Of a DNA stretch of 49,520 nt, positions 31,486-40,484 are shown piece after piece. A program made the translations under genes and the position numbers. Source of the DNA: Arthrobacter liuii (GTDB lineage: Bacteria; Actinomycetota; Actinomycetes; Actinomycetales; Micrococcaceae); contig NZ_BMFW01000028.1 in the NCBI RefSeq assembly GCF_014639275.1, positions 1 through 49,520 of the forward strand. The letters run 5' to 3'. The first letter of the stretch is position 1. Every line of letters starts with the position of its first letter. Below the pieces are notes generated by a model. It searched no databases. It was not told the DNA's origin and saw only the letters and a list, made by a program, of their open reading frames with translations.

Positions 31486-32859
31486 TCAGGCGCGGACCGC
31501 CCCGACAGCCCCGTCGGACGAACGAACAGGCGTCTCCAGCCCCAGGTGTTCACGCAACGTGCTGCCCCGGTACTCCGTGGGGTACACGCCGCGTTCCTGC
31601 AACTCAGGGACCAGATGGTTCACGATGTCATCCAGCCCGGTGGGAACCAGCCACGGCGAGATGTTGAAGCCGTCCACCGCACCAACGCGGGCGTACTCGG
31701 CCAGCTGGTCTGCCACCGCAGTGTAGGAGCCGGTGAAGGTCGCATCCACGCGGGCCGTGCGGGACGTGACGAACTGCCGGATGGACAGCCCCTTGTCCTT
31801 GGCCTCCGCCCGCCATTGGTCCGCCAACTGCCGGGCCTTGGCCCCGTGGAAGCCGCTGCCGCGGGTCTCTGAGGTCTCCTCCACCACGGGGTCGATCTCC
31901 GGCAGCGGTCCGTCCGGATCGTACGCCGACAGTTCGCGGCCCCAGAACTGTTCCAGGTAGGCCACCGCCTGCTGCGGGCCGATCTGCAGGCTCCGCACCC
32001 ACTCCTTCTTCTCGAGCGCCTCAGCATCCGTGGCGGCGAGGATGAATTCGCTGGCCGGCATGATCTGCACGGCGTTGGCCCCCCGCCCCGCGGCCAGTGA
32101 CCGCTCCACCAGGTCCTTGCGGAACTCCACGGCGTCGTCGAACTTCGGGTGCGCAGAGAAGATCACGTCAGCCTGCCGTGCCGCGAAGTTCCGGCCCTCC
32201 GGCGAATCGCCGGCCTGGAACAGCACCGGCCGGTACTGCGCACTGCGCGGCAGCCGCGGCGTCACATCCACCGTGTAATGCTGCCCCTGTTGGAGCACCC
32301 GGCGGGCAGGGCCGTCCGGTGTCTCCCACGAGTCCCAGATCCGTTTGGCCGTCTCCACGAATGCTTCGGCGTGCTTGTACCGGTCGGCGTGGTCCAGGTA
32401 GCCGCCGCGGCGGAAGTTCGCTCCGGTCCAGGCATTGTCGGTGGTCACGATGTTCCACGCCGCACGGCCGCCCGAGATCAGGTCCAGGGAGGCGAGGCGG
32501 TGCGCCAGGTCGGCGGGATCGTTGTAGGTGGTGTTCTGGGTGGCCACCAGGCCGATGTTCGTGGTCACCGATGCCAGGGCGGCGAGCATGGTCTGCGCAT
32601 CCGGCCTGCCCACCACGTCCAGCGCGTGCGGGCGGCCCAGGTGCTCCCGCAGGCGCAGCCCCTCGCCCAGGAAGAACGCGGCGAACAGGCCCCGCTCCGC
32701 GGTCTGGGCGATGCGGCGGAACGATTCGAAGTCCGTCTGCGAACCCGATTCAGGTGCTTTCCAGATGGTGCCCGCGTTGACGCCCTGGAAGAAGACCCCG
32801 AACTGGATCTGGCCGCTCGGAGTGAAGATCTCGGATGTAGCACGGGTGTGCTGTGTCAT
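31486..32859 (-). CDS. NtaA/SnaA/DszA-family FMN-dependent monooxygenase (CmoJ-like)
   Basis: A 457-residue luciferase-like monooxygenase of the NtaA/SnaA/DszA branch. Typical motifs are FGVFFQGVNAGTIWK, GLFAAFFLGEGL, NIGLVATQNTTYNDPADLAHRLASLD, SGGRAAWNIVTTDNAWTGANF and VLFQAGDSPEGRNFAARQAD. These enzymes use FMNH2 and O2 to cleave C-N or C-S bonds. AGGG precedes ATG 32859. It is the last gene of the six-gene amino-acid-transporter operon, 9 bp after a second LLM gene. In B. subtilis a homologue acts on N-acetylated S-modified cysteines; the same role is inferred here. Confidence 0.87.
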   Translation of the reverse strand: MTQHTRATSEIFTPSGQIQFGVFFQGVNAGTIWKAPESGSQTDFESFRRIAQTAERGLFAAFFLGEGLRLREHLGRPHALDVVGRPDAQTMLAALASVTTNIGLVATQNTTYNDPADLAHRLASLDLISGGRAAWNIVTTDNAWTGANFRRGGYLDHADRYKHAEAFVETAKRIWDSWETPDGPARRVLQQGQHYTVDVTPRLPRSAQYRPVLFQAGDSPEGRNFAARQADVIFSAHPKFDDAVEFRKDLVERSLAAGRGANAVQIMPASEFILAATDAEALEKKEWVRSLQIGPQQAVAYLEQFWGRELSAYDPDGPLPEIDPVVEETSETRGSGFHGAKARQLADQWRAEAKDKGLSIRQFVTSRTARVDATFTGSYTAVADQLAEYARVGAVDGFNISPWLVPTGLDDIVNHLVPELQERGVYPTEYRGSTLREHLGLETPVRSSDGAVGAVRA

Positions 32860-32868
32860 GGTTTTCCC

Positions 32869-33942
32869 TTACTTTCCGGCGCCGGCAGGCGCAGCGGTAG
32901 TTGCGTAGCGGCTGGCTGGCCGCGAAAGCCCCAGCAGGTCACGGAAAGTGCCGTCCGGGGTAGGCGGACGGAGGACGCCCCGGCGACGCAATTCGGGCAG
33001 GACCAGCCGGCCCAACTCCTCCAAGTCAACAAAGAGCGACGCCGGGTGGAGGCGCACGCCGTCCGCCTCCTTCAGGAGTTCCGACAGGAAGTCAGTGAGA
33101 CCGTCTGCGGAACCGGCGTAAACAGCGCGGCCATCGTCCAAGCCAGCCACACGCTCACCCGCAGCCTGCCCGCGGGAGTCAAGAACGACGTCGAGCTCGG
33201 CAACCACCGCAACAGGCGCGCCAATCCGGCCACGCACATCCCGGACCTCCGCAGCCAGCAGCTCAGCAGTCGGCGAGGACACCAGCACGGCATCCACAGC
33301 GTCAGCGGACACTTCACCCAGCAGTGACGCGGGTGCCAGCACCGGCAGCTGCCCCTGCAGCGGCCGCGGAATGATGGACGGCCCCTTCACGGAGTAACCG
33401 GCACCGGCAAATCCGGCAGGCGTCTCAAAATCCACCGCTGTATCAAAGTCGACATAGTGCAGTCTGTCCACGTCGAGGTACCGGCCCGTGGCCACATCGC
33501 GGATAACGGCGTCATCCTCCCACGAGTCCCACAGCCGGCGGGACACCTCGATGGATGCAGCTGCCTCCTGCCCCAGTGCGGCGCCGGTCACGGAGGAACG
33601 TCCGACGGCGGCAGCCGCCGCAGGCGATTCGGCCGCCGTCACGATCCACCCGGCCCGCCCGCCGGACACATAGTCCAGGCTGGCCAGCTGGGTGGAGATG
33701 TGGAACGGCTCGGTGTAGACGGTGTCCACCTCGGGGACCAGGGCGATCGTCCGGGTCACCGGACCGGCAAAGGCCGCACGTTGCAGCGCATTGGCCCGGC
33801 CCGGCGCCGGAGCGTCGGTGAAGGTGCCGGCGTGGAAGCCAGCGGACTCGGCGGCCAGCACGGCCCGGGAGATCTCGGCACCCTCCCAGCCCGCGTCGTC
33901 GAGCTCGATGGCCAGGAAGCCCGGCGTAAAAGAGTTAGTCAC
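32869..33942 (-). CDS. LLM-class monooxygenase (CmoO-like)
   Basis: A 357-residue luciferase-like flavoprotein. It begins FTPGFLAIELDDAGWEG and contains AESAGFHAGTFTDAP, VDTVYTEPFHISTQLASLDYVSGGRAGWIVT and a C-terminal LVLPELRRRGVL, which are family signatures. The open frame extends 36 codons upstream, but GTG 33942 overlaps the stop of the DUF1684 gene (GTGA) and has AGGA before it, so translation is coupled. Partnership with a second LLM enzyme and a GNAT mirrors the Bacillus CmoO/CmoJ pair. Confidence 0.85.
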   Translation of the reverse strand: MTNSFTPGFLAIELDDAGWEGAEISRAVLAAESAGFHAGTFTDAPAPGRANALQRAAFAGPVTRTIALVPEVDTVYTEPFHISTQLASLDYVSGGRAGWIVTAAESPAAAAAVGRSSVTGAALGQEAAASIEVSRRLWDSWEDDAVIRDVATGRYLDVDRLHYVDFDTAVDFETPAGFAGAGYSVKGPSIIPRPLQGQLPVLAPASLLGEVSADAVDAVLVSSPTAELLAAEVRDVRGRIGAPVAVVAELDVVLDSRGQAAGERVAGLDDGRAVYAGSADGLTDFLSELLKEADGVRLHPASLFVDLEELGRLVLPELRRRGVLRPPTPDGTFRDLLGLSRPASRYATTAAPAGAGK

Positions 33943-34775
33943 TGCTGGTCCTGACGTTCGTAGGGAATCTTTTCGCCGGCCTCGACGGACACGGGGAGCC
34001 GGTTTTCCGCCGGCGGCAGCGGGCAGGTGGCCAGGTCGGTGTAGGCGCACGGCAGGTTCACGGCCCGGTTGAAGTCCAGCACCACGGACCCGTCCGCAGC
34101 AGGAACCACGGAGAGCGAGCGGTTGGCGGCATAGGTGGTCGAGCCCGAGGTCTGGTCCGTGAACAGCACGGACAGCGAGCCCGGGGCATGGCCGTTGAAT
34201 GCGGTCAGCGCCAGTTCCTGGCCTGCCAGCTTGAAGCGGATCTCACCGGGCGCCTCGTACACATGTTGGATACCTTCGACGGCGGCACCCACCGTGGTGG
34301 GCCGCGGCGCCTCGAACGGCACAAAGGTCCCGCGCACGGCGTACGCTGCATCTGGTGAGTAAGCGGGCGTGCCCTGGTAGGCCTGCAGCAGCGGGTTTTC
34401 AGGATGACGCGGCCGCACGATGTACTCGCCGCCGCGCTTCGCCACCTCGATGAGCGTCTCGCCGGACACCAGGTTGATGCCGCCGCGCTCCTCGATGGGG
34501 CCAAACTCCAGCGTTGCGCCGGAAGGAGTGTTCAGTTCCCTGCCGTCCTGCTGCAGGCTGTCGCCAGGCTCCAGAACCACGCGGACGACGTCGCCCTCCA
34601 CGCTCCAGGCGCCCGGCGCACCGTCCAGCCGGGCGGCGTCGCTGCCCAACCAGTGCAGGTGGGTCACCGCCAGGAAACCGTGGGGGTGGGCGCGCTGCCG
34701 TTCGTGGGCGGCGTGCCATTCCTGCCAATCGGCGTCGAAGGACTCGAGCGCGGTGTCGGTGTGTGATGCGTTCAT
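33939..34775 (-). CDS. DUF1684 domain protein
   Basis: A 278-residue cytoplasmic protein of the DUF1684 family: WQEWHAAHERQRAHPHGFLAV near the N-terminus, then a beta-rich body with RGTFVPFEAPRP, and the C-terminal signature VVLDFNRAVNLPCAYTDLATCPLPPAENRLPV, which in the family has a conserved N-P-C-Y pattern. The function is unknown. Start and stop overlap both neighbours (ATGA with the binding protein, GTGA with the LLM gene), so it is made in step with the transporter and monooxygenases. An enzymatic or substrate-handling role in the same pathway is inferred. Confidence 0.88.
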   Translation of the reverse strand: MNASHTDTALESFDADWQEWHAAHERQRAHPHGFLAVTHLHWLGSDAARLDGAPGAWSVEGDVVRVVLEPGDSLQQDGRELNTPSGATLEFGPIEERGGINLVSGETLIEVAKRGGEYIVRPRHPENPLLQAYQGTPAYSPDAAYAVRGTFVPFEAPRPTTVGAAVEGIQHVYEAPGEIRFKLAGQELALTAFNGHAPGSLSVLFTDQTSGSTTYAANRSLSVVPAADGSVVLDFNRAVNLPCAYTDLATCPLPPAENRLPVSVEAGEKIPYERQDQQ

Positions 34776-35818
34776 GATGCCTTCCCTGCCGGTGACGCGG
34801 TGGCCGTGGCCTGCGTGGCCGCGTAGTTTTCCTCGCTGATGGTCTTGGATTCCGGCAGGGCTTCCTCTGACAGGCCCCAGCGTTCCAGCACCTTGCCGTA
34901 CGAGCCGTCCTTGATAACGGAGTTGAGGGCCTCGGAGATGACCGGCGCCAGTCCGTTGCCACGCAGCGTGGTTGCGGCCACCAGCGTCTCGGACGGCCAG
35001 CCGGCGTTCACCTTGCCCACTACCTTGAGGTCGTCCCGGGTGTTCTCCCGGTACACGGTGGACGGGTACGGCGCGATGTTGAGGTCCGTCCGGCCGGAGG
35101 CGAGGGCCAGGATGGTGTCGGCGTCGGACGAGTAGTACTGCAGCGTGGCCGGCGCCTTGCCCTTGGCCTCGAGTTCCTTGTTCCAGGCCAGCAGGATCTT
35201 CTCCTGGTTGGTGCCGGACCCCACGGAGACCTTCAGGCCGGAGATGTCGTCCGCGCCCTTGATGTCGTAGCTTGCGGATTTCTTGGCCTCAAAGCCCATG
35301 TAGGCGGCGCGGTAGCTGGCGAAGTCGAACAGTTTCACCCGGTCCTTGTTCACGCCCACGTTGGAGAACACGGCCTCAAAGTCGCCGGACTGGGTCTTCA
35401 GCGGCCAGTTCTCCCAGGACGTGACCCGCACGTCGAGTTCCAGGCCGAGTTTGTCCGCCACCAGCTGGGCGATGTCCAGTTCGGACCCGATCGGCGTCTT
35501 GTCGTCCGTGGCGTGGAAGGACAGCGGGATGGACCCGGCAGTGGTGGCGACGGTCAGCTTGCCGTCCTTGCCGATCAGCTGAGGGACCTTGGCGGCGAGC
35601 GCCGCGTCCTTGTCAGCCCGGATCCGCTGCTGGTCCGGGGAGGTGTTGTAGACCACGCCGTTGCGTGCCGCCGTCGTCGGCGTTCCTCCGCTGGGGTTTC
35701 CGGCGGCCGAGGCGCCGGGGTCTGCGCACCCGGCCAGCGCTGCGGTGCCGAGGAGTACGACGGCGGGAAGCACCGCGCGAGCGCGGCTGCGGCGATGGCC
35801 GCGGGTGGGGAAAGCCAT
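34772..35818 (-). CDS. Amino-acid ABC transporter substrate-binding lipoprotein
   Basis: A 348-residue family-3 (polar amino acid) solute-binding protein. The signal ends in the lipobox LAGC, about residue 31. The mature domain has LTVATTAGSIPLSFHATDDK, IGSELDIAQLVADKLGLELDV, FEAVFSNVGVNKDRVKLFDFA and GLKVSVGSGTNQEKIL, the cystine/glutamine-type pattern. AAGGAC lies before the ATG. Its stop overlaps the DUF1684 start. In this operon the ligand is probably a sulfur amino acid or S-modified cysteine. Confidence 0.9.
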   Translation of the reverse strand: MAFPTRGHRRSRARAVLPAVVLLGTAALAGCADPGASAAGNPSGGTPTTAARNGVVYNTSPDQQRIRADKDAALAAKVPQLIGKDGKLTVATTAGSIPLSFHATDDKTPIGSELDIAQLVADKLGLELDVRVTSWENWPLKTQSGDFEAVFSNVGVNKDRVKLFDFASYRAAYMGFEAKKSASYDIKGADDISGLKVSVGSGTNQEKILLAWNKELEAKGKAPATLQYYSSDADTILALASGRTDLNIAPYPSTVYRENTRDDLKVVGKVNAGWPSETLVAATTLRGNGLAPVISEALNSVIKDGSYGKVLERWGLSEEALPESKTISEENYAATQATATASPAGKAS

Positions 35819-35829
35819 GGGATGCGTCC

Positions 35830-36639
35830 TTAGATGTTGAAAGCCGGTTCGAGCACCTTGGAGAAGAAGCTCCGGGTGCGCGGTTCCTGCGGGTTGCTGA
35901 AGATGTCCTGCGGGGTGCCCTGTTCCACGATCTGGCCCTGGTCCATGAACACCACGGTGTCCGCCACGTCGCGGGCGAAGCCCATCTCATGGGTGACGAT
36001 GATCAGCGTGGTGCCGGACTTGGCGAGTTCGCGGATGACGTCCAGGACCTCGTTGACCAGTTCCGGGTCAAGGGCGGAGGTGGGCTCGTCGAACAGCAGG
36101 ATCTTGGGGTCCAGGGCCAGGGCGCGGGCGATGGCCACGCGTTGCTGCTGCCCGCCGGAGAGCTGGCGGGGGTAGGCGCCCGCGCGGTCCTTCAACCCCA
36201 CCCGGTCCAGCAGTTCCTGGCCGCGGCGGCGGGCTTCCTCCTTGGTGCGGCCCTGCGCAACGACCGGCGCCTCCGCCACGTTCTCCAGCGCGGTGAGGTG
36301 CGGGAACAGGTTGAAGTTCTGGAACACCATGCCGATTTCGGTGCGCTGCTTCAGGATCTCCTTCTCGCGCAGTTCGTGCAGCCGGTCGCCGCGGACCTCG
36401 TAGCCCACCAGCCGCCCGTCGATGGTGATGTGGCCGCCGTCCACCTTTTCCAGGTGGTTGATGGTGCGCAGCAGGGTGGACTTGCCGGAGCCGGACGGGC
36501 CCACGATCACTGCCACGCCGCCCGGTTCCACGGTGAGGCTGACGCCCTTGAGGACTTCCGTGGCGCCGAAGGACTTGCGCACGCCGGTGATCTCCACCAG
36601 GCCGCGGGTGGCAGGAGGCGCGGTCAGGGTTTCGGTCAT
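35830..36639 (-). CDS. Amino-acid ABC transporter ATP-binding protein
   Basis: A 269-residue ABC ATPase of the GlnQ/TcyN group. Walker A is GPSGSGKST, the Q-loop GMVFQNFNLFPHLTALENV, the signature LSGGQQQRVAIARAL and Walker B ILLFDEPTSALDPEL, then the H-switch VTHEMGFA. All key residues are present. The start overlaps the permease stop (ATGA). It lies on the inner membrane face and energises uptake by the neighbouring permease. Confidence 0.93.
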   Translation of the reverse strand: MTETLTAPPATRGLVEITGVRKSFGATEVLKGVSLTVEPGGVAVIVGPSGSGKSTLLRTINHLEKVDGGHITIDGRLVGYEVRGDRLHELREKEILKQRTEIGMVFQNFNLFPHLTALENVAEAPVVAQGRTKEEARRRGQELLDRVGLKDRAGAYPRQLSGGQQQRVAIARALALDPKILLFDEPTSALDPELVNEVLDVIRELAKSGTTLIIVTHEMGFARDVADTVVFMDQGQIVEQGTPQDIFSNPQEPRTRSFFSKVLEPAFNI

Positions 36640-37655
36640 CAGATGTTCCTCCGCGTTGGGGCCGGCGCGTGGGTGGCGAAGAATTTACGGGCCTTCTGCA
36701 GGGGCGTCAGCGGCAGGGTCCGCACCGCGCCCTTGGAGTAGTGCCGTTCGATGTAGTACTGGAAGACGCTCAGCACGGAGGTGATCACGATGTACCAGAG
36801 CGTGGCCACCAGCAGCAGCGGCAGGACCTGCTGGGTGCGGTTGTAGATGACCTGCACGGTGTAGAACAGCTCGGAGTAGGCCAGGACGTAGACGATCGAG
36901 GTGCCCTTCACCAGGCCGATGATTTCGTTGAACGCCGTGGGCAGGATGGCGCGCATGGCCTGCGGCAGGACGATCCGGGTGGAGCGGCGCCAGGCGGGGA
37001 TACCCAGTGCCGCAGCAGCCTCCAGCTGGCCCTGGTCCACGGAAAGGATGCCGCCGCGGATGATTTCCGCCGAGTAGGCGGCCTGGTTCAGGGTCAGACC
37101 GAGCACTGCTGCCGCAAACTGGCTGATCAGTGTGGTGGTCTGCACCTCGAAGAACCGGACGTCCGTGAACGGGATTCCCAGGCTGATTTTCTCGTACAGG
37201 TAGCCCAGGTTGTACCAAAGCAGCATCTGCACCAGCAGCGGCGTGGACCGGAAGATCCAGGAGAACGTCCAGGACACCGAGACCAGCAGCGGCGACGCGG
37301 AGAGCCGCATCAGCGCCAGGATGAAGCCCAGCACGAACCCGAGAATGCCGGAGATGACGGTCAGCTTCAGGGTTTCAACCAGCCCGTTGACCACGGACTG
37401 GGCGGTAAACCATTGCGCCACCACGCCCCACTCCCAGCGGGGGTTCGTGGCCAGCGACCAGGCCACGGCCAGGACGCCAAGCGCGACGACGGCCGTCCCC
37501 ACCCAGCGCCACGGATGCCTGGCTGCCACCACGCGGTACGACGAATAGTCCGCGGCCTGCCGGGCGGCCGCAGCACCCTTGGACGGCGGCGCTTCCCGCG
37601 GTGCTGCCGGCTGCTGCTGTTGGGACTGCGCCACGGTCGTTGCTGCTGAACTCAT
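36639..37655 (-). CDS. Amino-acid ABC transporter permease (HisM/TcyL type)
   Basis: A 338-residue permease, longer than the usual 220-250 because of an N-terminal extension: a Q/A/P-rich stretch and an extra helix (about 52-68) before the core (YVVQ-free start GLVETLKLTVISGILGF). The ATPase loop is EAAAALGIPAWRRSTRIVLPQAMR. One permease gene suggests a homodimeric channel. GAGGTGG lies before ATG 37655. It is the first gene of the minus-strand operon, divergent from the FAD/NAD(P)-binding protein gene with 282 bp between. Confidence 0.9.
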   Translation of the reverse strand: MSSAATTVAQSQQQQPAAPREAPPSKGAAAARQAADYSSYRVVAARHPWRWVGTAVVALGVLAVAWSLATNPRWEWGVVAQWFTAQSVVNGLVETLKLTVISGILGFVLGFILALMRLSASPLLVSVSWTFSWIFRSTPLLVQMLLWYNLGYLYEKISLGIPFTDVRFFEVQTTTLISQFAAAVLGLTLNQAAYSAEIIRGGILSVDQGQLEAAAALGIPAWRRSTRIVLPQAMRAILPTAFNEIIGLVKGTSIVYVLAYSELFYTVQVIYNRTQQVLPLLLVATLWYIVITSVLSVFQYYIERHYSKGAVRTLPLTPLQKARKFFATHAPAPTRRNI

Positions 37656-37937
37656 GTGCCACCTCGCCTCTCGTCGTGGGTTTCAGGTTGGGCCGTTGCC
37701 TGGGTTGGGACCCTTTGGCCCGTTGCTGGCTGCAAATCTAGGACCGGCCGGAACGGCCCAGCAAGGCGGCAGGTTGCAATACTTCACGGGACTTCGCACA
37801 GCGTCATGAGTCGGTTTTTTGCGTCCCTTAACGCGCTGTGACGCGCAGTTAACGGCCGTGACAAGGCGATCGACCGCCGTCGTCAACGCTGCCTACCATG
37901 GGCACTCAATCCCCCCTCCACGCCGTCAGGAGCCAGC
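37656..37937. promoter_or_regulatory. Divergent promoter region of the S-compound locus
   Basis: The 282-bp region separates two divergent operons and has no coding frame. A bulged inverted repeat at 37828-37852 (TTAACGCGC against GCGCAGTTAA) is the clearest candidate operator. No regulator gene is adjacent. Confidence 0.35.
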
Positions 37938-39878
37938 ATGCCAGCCACCATCCCGGCCATCGTCTTCATCGGCGGCGGACCGCGCACGGCAGGAGTGCTG
38001 GAACGGATTGCGGCCAACCGGCCGGACGTCTTCGCTGGCCCGCTTCAGATCCACGTGGTGGAACCGCACGTGCCCGGCTCGGGGCGCATCTGGCGTTACG
38101 ACCAGGACCCCGGCCTGCTGCTGAACTCCATGGCGGCGGACATCACCATGTTTACCGACGGATCGGTGGACTGCGAGGGCCCTGCCACTCCCGGTCCGGG
38201 GCTGGCCGAGTGGGCCGCCAGTGTGCTGGACGCCTCCATCATCGACGTGCCTGACTTTCCGCAGCAGCTGTGGGACCAGCTGCGGTCGATGGCGGGCACC
38301 ACCTTTCCCACCCGCCAACTGCAGAGCCAGTACCTCGAGTGGTTCTTCCGCCGCGCCGCGAGGTCCCTGGGCCGCAGCGTGACGGTCCACCGCACCACCG
38401 CCACGGGCATCACCGCACTCGTCGGCGGCGGCCACGGGGTGGAACTGGCCAACGGCCGGACGCTGCGCGCGGACATCGTGGTGACGGCACTGGGCCACAC
38501 CGACTCCCGCCCGGACGCCGTATCCGCCAGCTTCGCGGACTTCGCCGCCCGGCACGGCGGCTACCACGCTTCACCCAGCTACACCACCGACGTCGACTAC
38601 TCCCCCCTTGCCCCCGGGCAGGACGTGATCGTCTCCGGCATGGGCCTGGCGTTCGTGGACCTTCTGGTCCTGCTCATGGAGGGACGCGGCGGCAGGTTCG
38701 AGGAGGTGTCCGACGGCGGGCTGCGCTACCTTCCGTCCGGGCGGGAACCACGGCTGTGGGCCGGGTCGCGCCGGGGGGTGCCGTACCACTCCAAGATCTC
38801 CGCAACCCTGCAGGGCCAGGCACCCGGGCCACTGCAGTTCTTCACGGCCGCTGCCGTTGAATCCCTGCTGCAGCAGCACGGCGAACTGGACTTCCACCAG
38901 CACCTCTGGCCGCTCATCGCCAAGGAGGCCGGACACTATTACTACCGCGAGCTGTTGACGGGGAGCCCGGAGCGGGGCGCCATGGACTGGGAACCGTTTG
39001 CCGCGCGCTACGAGGGGCTGGACTGGTACAGCCGCGAGCGCGCCGAGTTGGTTGCCGCCGCGGTCCCGGACCCCGCACTGCACCTGAACCTGGAACGGCT
39101 GGACCGGCCCTTCGACGGCCGCGCCTTCGCGGACCACCGGGAGGTGCAGGACGCCATTGCCGGGTACATCGAGGACGACCTCGCGCTGCGCGACAGTCCG
39201 GACCACCCGGAGACGCTGGCCCTGTTCCTGGCCCTGCTGCACGTGTACATGGAGGTGGGCCGCGTGGTTCCACCGGAGCGGCTGAACGCACGTTCCCAGC
39301 GGGTGGTGCACGGCTGGTGGCACGGCTTCTTCAGTTTCGTGGACTCCGGGCCGCCGCCGCACCGGCTCCGCCAGATGCTGGCACTGCACCGGGCGGGACT
39401 GCTGCAGTTCCTCGGCCCCGGCCTGGAAGTCACCGCCGACGAAACCACCGGGCTTTTTGTTGCTTCGTCCGATCAGTCCGGGGTGGCTGTCACGGCCAAG
39501 GCCCTGATCGAGGCGCGGCTGCCGTCCACGTCGGTGGCGCGGTCGCTGAACCCCGTGCTCGCCTCGCTGCACGCGAGCGGCCTGGGCAGCGAACAGCAAC
39601 TGCTGACCGCCGACGGCATCCACTCCACGGGCAAGCTCCTGGTTTCCCATCAACACCATCTGGTGGGAGCCGACGGCAAACCCCAGCCCGCCCTCTTCGG
39701 CATCGGCCCCGGAACGTCCGGCTGGGGCGCGGGGGCCTTCGCCCGGCCCAAGACCAACGCCGCGCCGTTCCGGGAAAATGATGCCCTGGCCCGGACCATC
39801 CTGGCCGTGGCAGGCAGCCTCGCCGCTGATCCGTCAGCCACAATATCTCCAGAACCAGCCGCTGTCGGAAAGAACTGA
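37938..39878 (+). CDS. FAD/NAD(P)-binding protein (PF13454-like)
   Basis: A 646-residue flavoprotein-type enzyme. The N-terminal dinucleotide motif is FIGGGPRTAGVLE (10-22), followed by HVVEPHVPGSGRIWRYDQDPGLLLNSMAADITMF, a signature of the FAD/NAD(P)-binding family PF13454 (related to lysine/ornithine N-oxygenases). A second nucleotide site is VIVSGMGLAFVDLLVLLMEGRGG, and the C-terminus has LFGIGPGTSGWGAGAFARPKTNA. AGGAG precedes the ATG. It is cotranscribed with a GNAT gene (20 bp gap) and divergent from the transporter/LLM operon, suggesting an S- or N-oxidation step in the same pathway. Substrate unknown. Confidence 0.83.
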   Translation: MPATIPAIVFIGGGPRTAGVLERIAANRPDVFAGPLQIHVVEPHVPGSGRIWRYDQDPGLLLNSMAADITMFTDGSVDCEGPATPGPGLAEWAASVLDASIIDVPDFPQQLWDQLRSMAGTTFPTRQLQSQYLEWFFRRAARSLGRSVTVHRTTATGITALVGGGHGVELANGRTLRADIVVTALGHTDSRPDAVSASFADFAARHGGYHASPSYTTDVDYSPLAPGQDVIVSGMGLAFVDLLVLLMEGRGGRFEEVSDGGLRYLPSGREPRLWAGSRRGVPYHSKISATLQGQAPGPLQFFTAAAVESLLQQHGELDFHQHLWPLIAKEAGHYYYRELLTGSPERGAMDWEPFAARYEGLDWYSRERAELVAAAVPDPALHLNLERLDRPFDGRAFADHREVQDAIAGYIEDDLALRDSPDHPETLALFLALLHVYMEVGRVVPPERLNARSQRVVHGWWHGFFSFVDSGPPPHRLRQMLALHRAGLLQFLGPGLEVTADETTGLFVASSDQSGVAVTAKALIEARLPSTSVARSLNPVLASLHASGLGSEQQLLTADGIHSTGKLLVSHQHHLVGADGKPQPALFGIGPGTSGWGAGAFARPKTNAAPFRENDALARTILAVAGSLAADPSATISPEPAAVGKN

Positions 39879-39898
39879 ACAGTGACAAGGAAAGACCA

Positions 39899-40438
39899 GT
39901 GACAGCAGAACCTGAACTCCGTCCCCTGACACCAAGGCCACTGGACCACGCCGCGCTGGAAGTCCTCATCCTGCCCATGCACGATCCGCGCGTCCGGCCG
40001 CTCCTGGACGAACTCGCCGTCGAATATGACACGCGGTACGGGGACCTGTTCGGGCGTACGGCTGCCGCGGAGGAGCTGAACCGCTACCCGGCGGCCGAAT
40101 TCGAAGGCCCCTCCGGCGCCCTGCTGATCATCCAGGGGGACGGCGTGTCGATCGCCGGCGGCGCGTTCCGCCGGTACGACGGCGCCACGGCGGAACTCAA
40201 ACGGATCTGGACGCACTCTGCCTACCGCCGTCGTGGTTTGGGCCGGGTGGTACTGGCCGAGCTCGAGTCCCTGGCCGCCGCCCGCGGCTACACCAGGCTG
40301 TACCTCACCACGGGCCCGCGGCAGCCGGAGGCCAAGCACCTCTACCTGAACACCGGCTACCAGGCGCAGTTCAGCCTCGACGCCGATCCGGAAACCATCG
40401 GGCCGCTGGTATTCACCAAGGACCTACCAAGGAATTGA
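39899..40438 (+). CDS. GNAT N-acetyltransferase (SnaA-like role)
   Basis: A 179-residue GNAT enzyme. The acetyl-CoA pyrophosphate motif is RRRGLGR (Q/R-x-x-G-x-G/A), preceded by AELKRIWTHSAY and followed by LESLAAARGYTRLYLTTGPRQPEAKHLYLNTGY, the complete GNAT core. GTG 39899 follows AAGGAAAG. In B. subtilis the acetyltransferase SnaA starts S-modified cysteine salvage by N-acetylating the substrate; the same function is inferred from the surrounding LLM monooxygenases and amino-acid importer. A general detoxifying acetyltransferase is the alternative. Confidence 0.85.
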   Translation: MTAEPELRPLTPRPLDHAALEVLILPMHDPRVRPLLDELAVEYDTRYGDLFGRTAAAEELNRYPAAEFEGPSGALLIIQGDGVSIAGGAFRRYDGATAELKRIWTHSAYRRRGLGRVVLAELESLAAARGYTRLYLTTGPRQPEAKHLYLNTGYQAQFSLDADPETIGPLVFTKDLPRN

Positions 40439-40484
40439 CCCCCCGTCTCACCGCAGTCAGGCCGGCCGCCGCTAAGCTAGCGCC

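Noticed and set aside
36669..37649. A 326-codon plus-strand frame across the amino-acid permease gene
   Set aside because: Composition of G, H, Q, D and R typical of antisense frames in high-GC DNA; the minus strand is a clear permease with overlapping start and stop.
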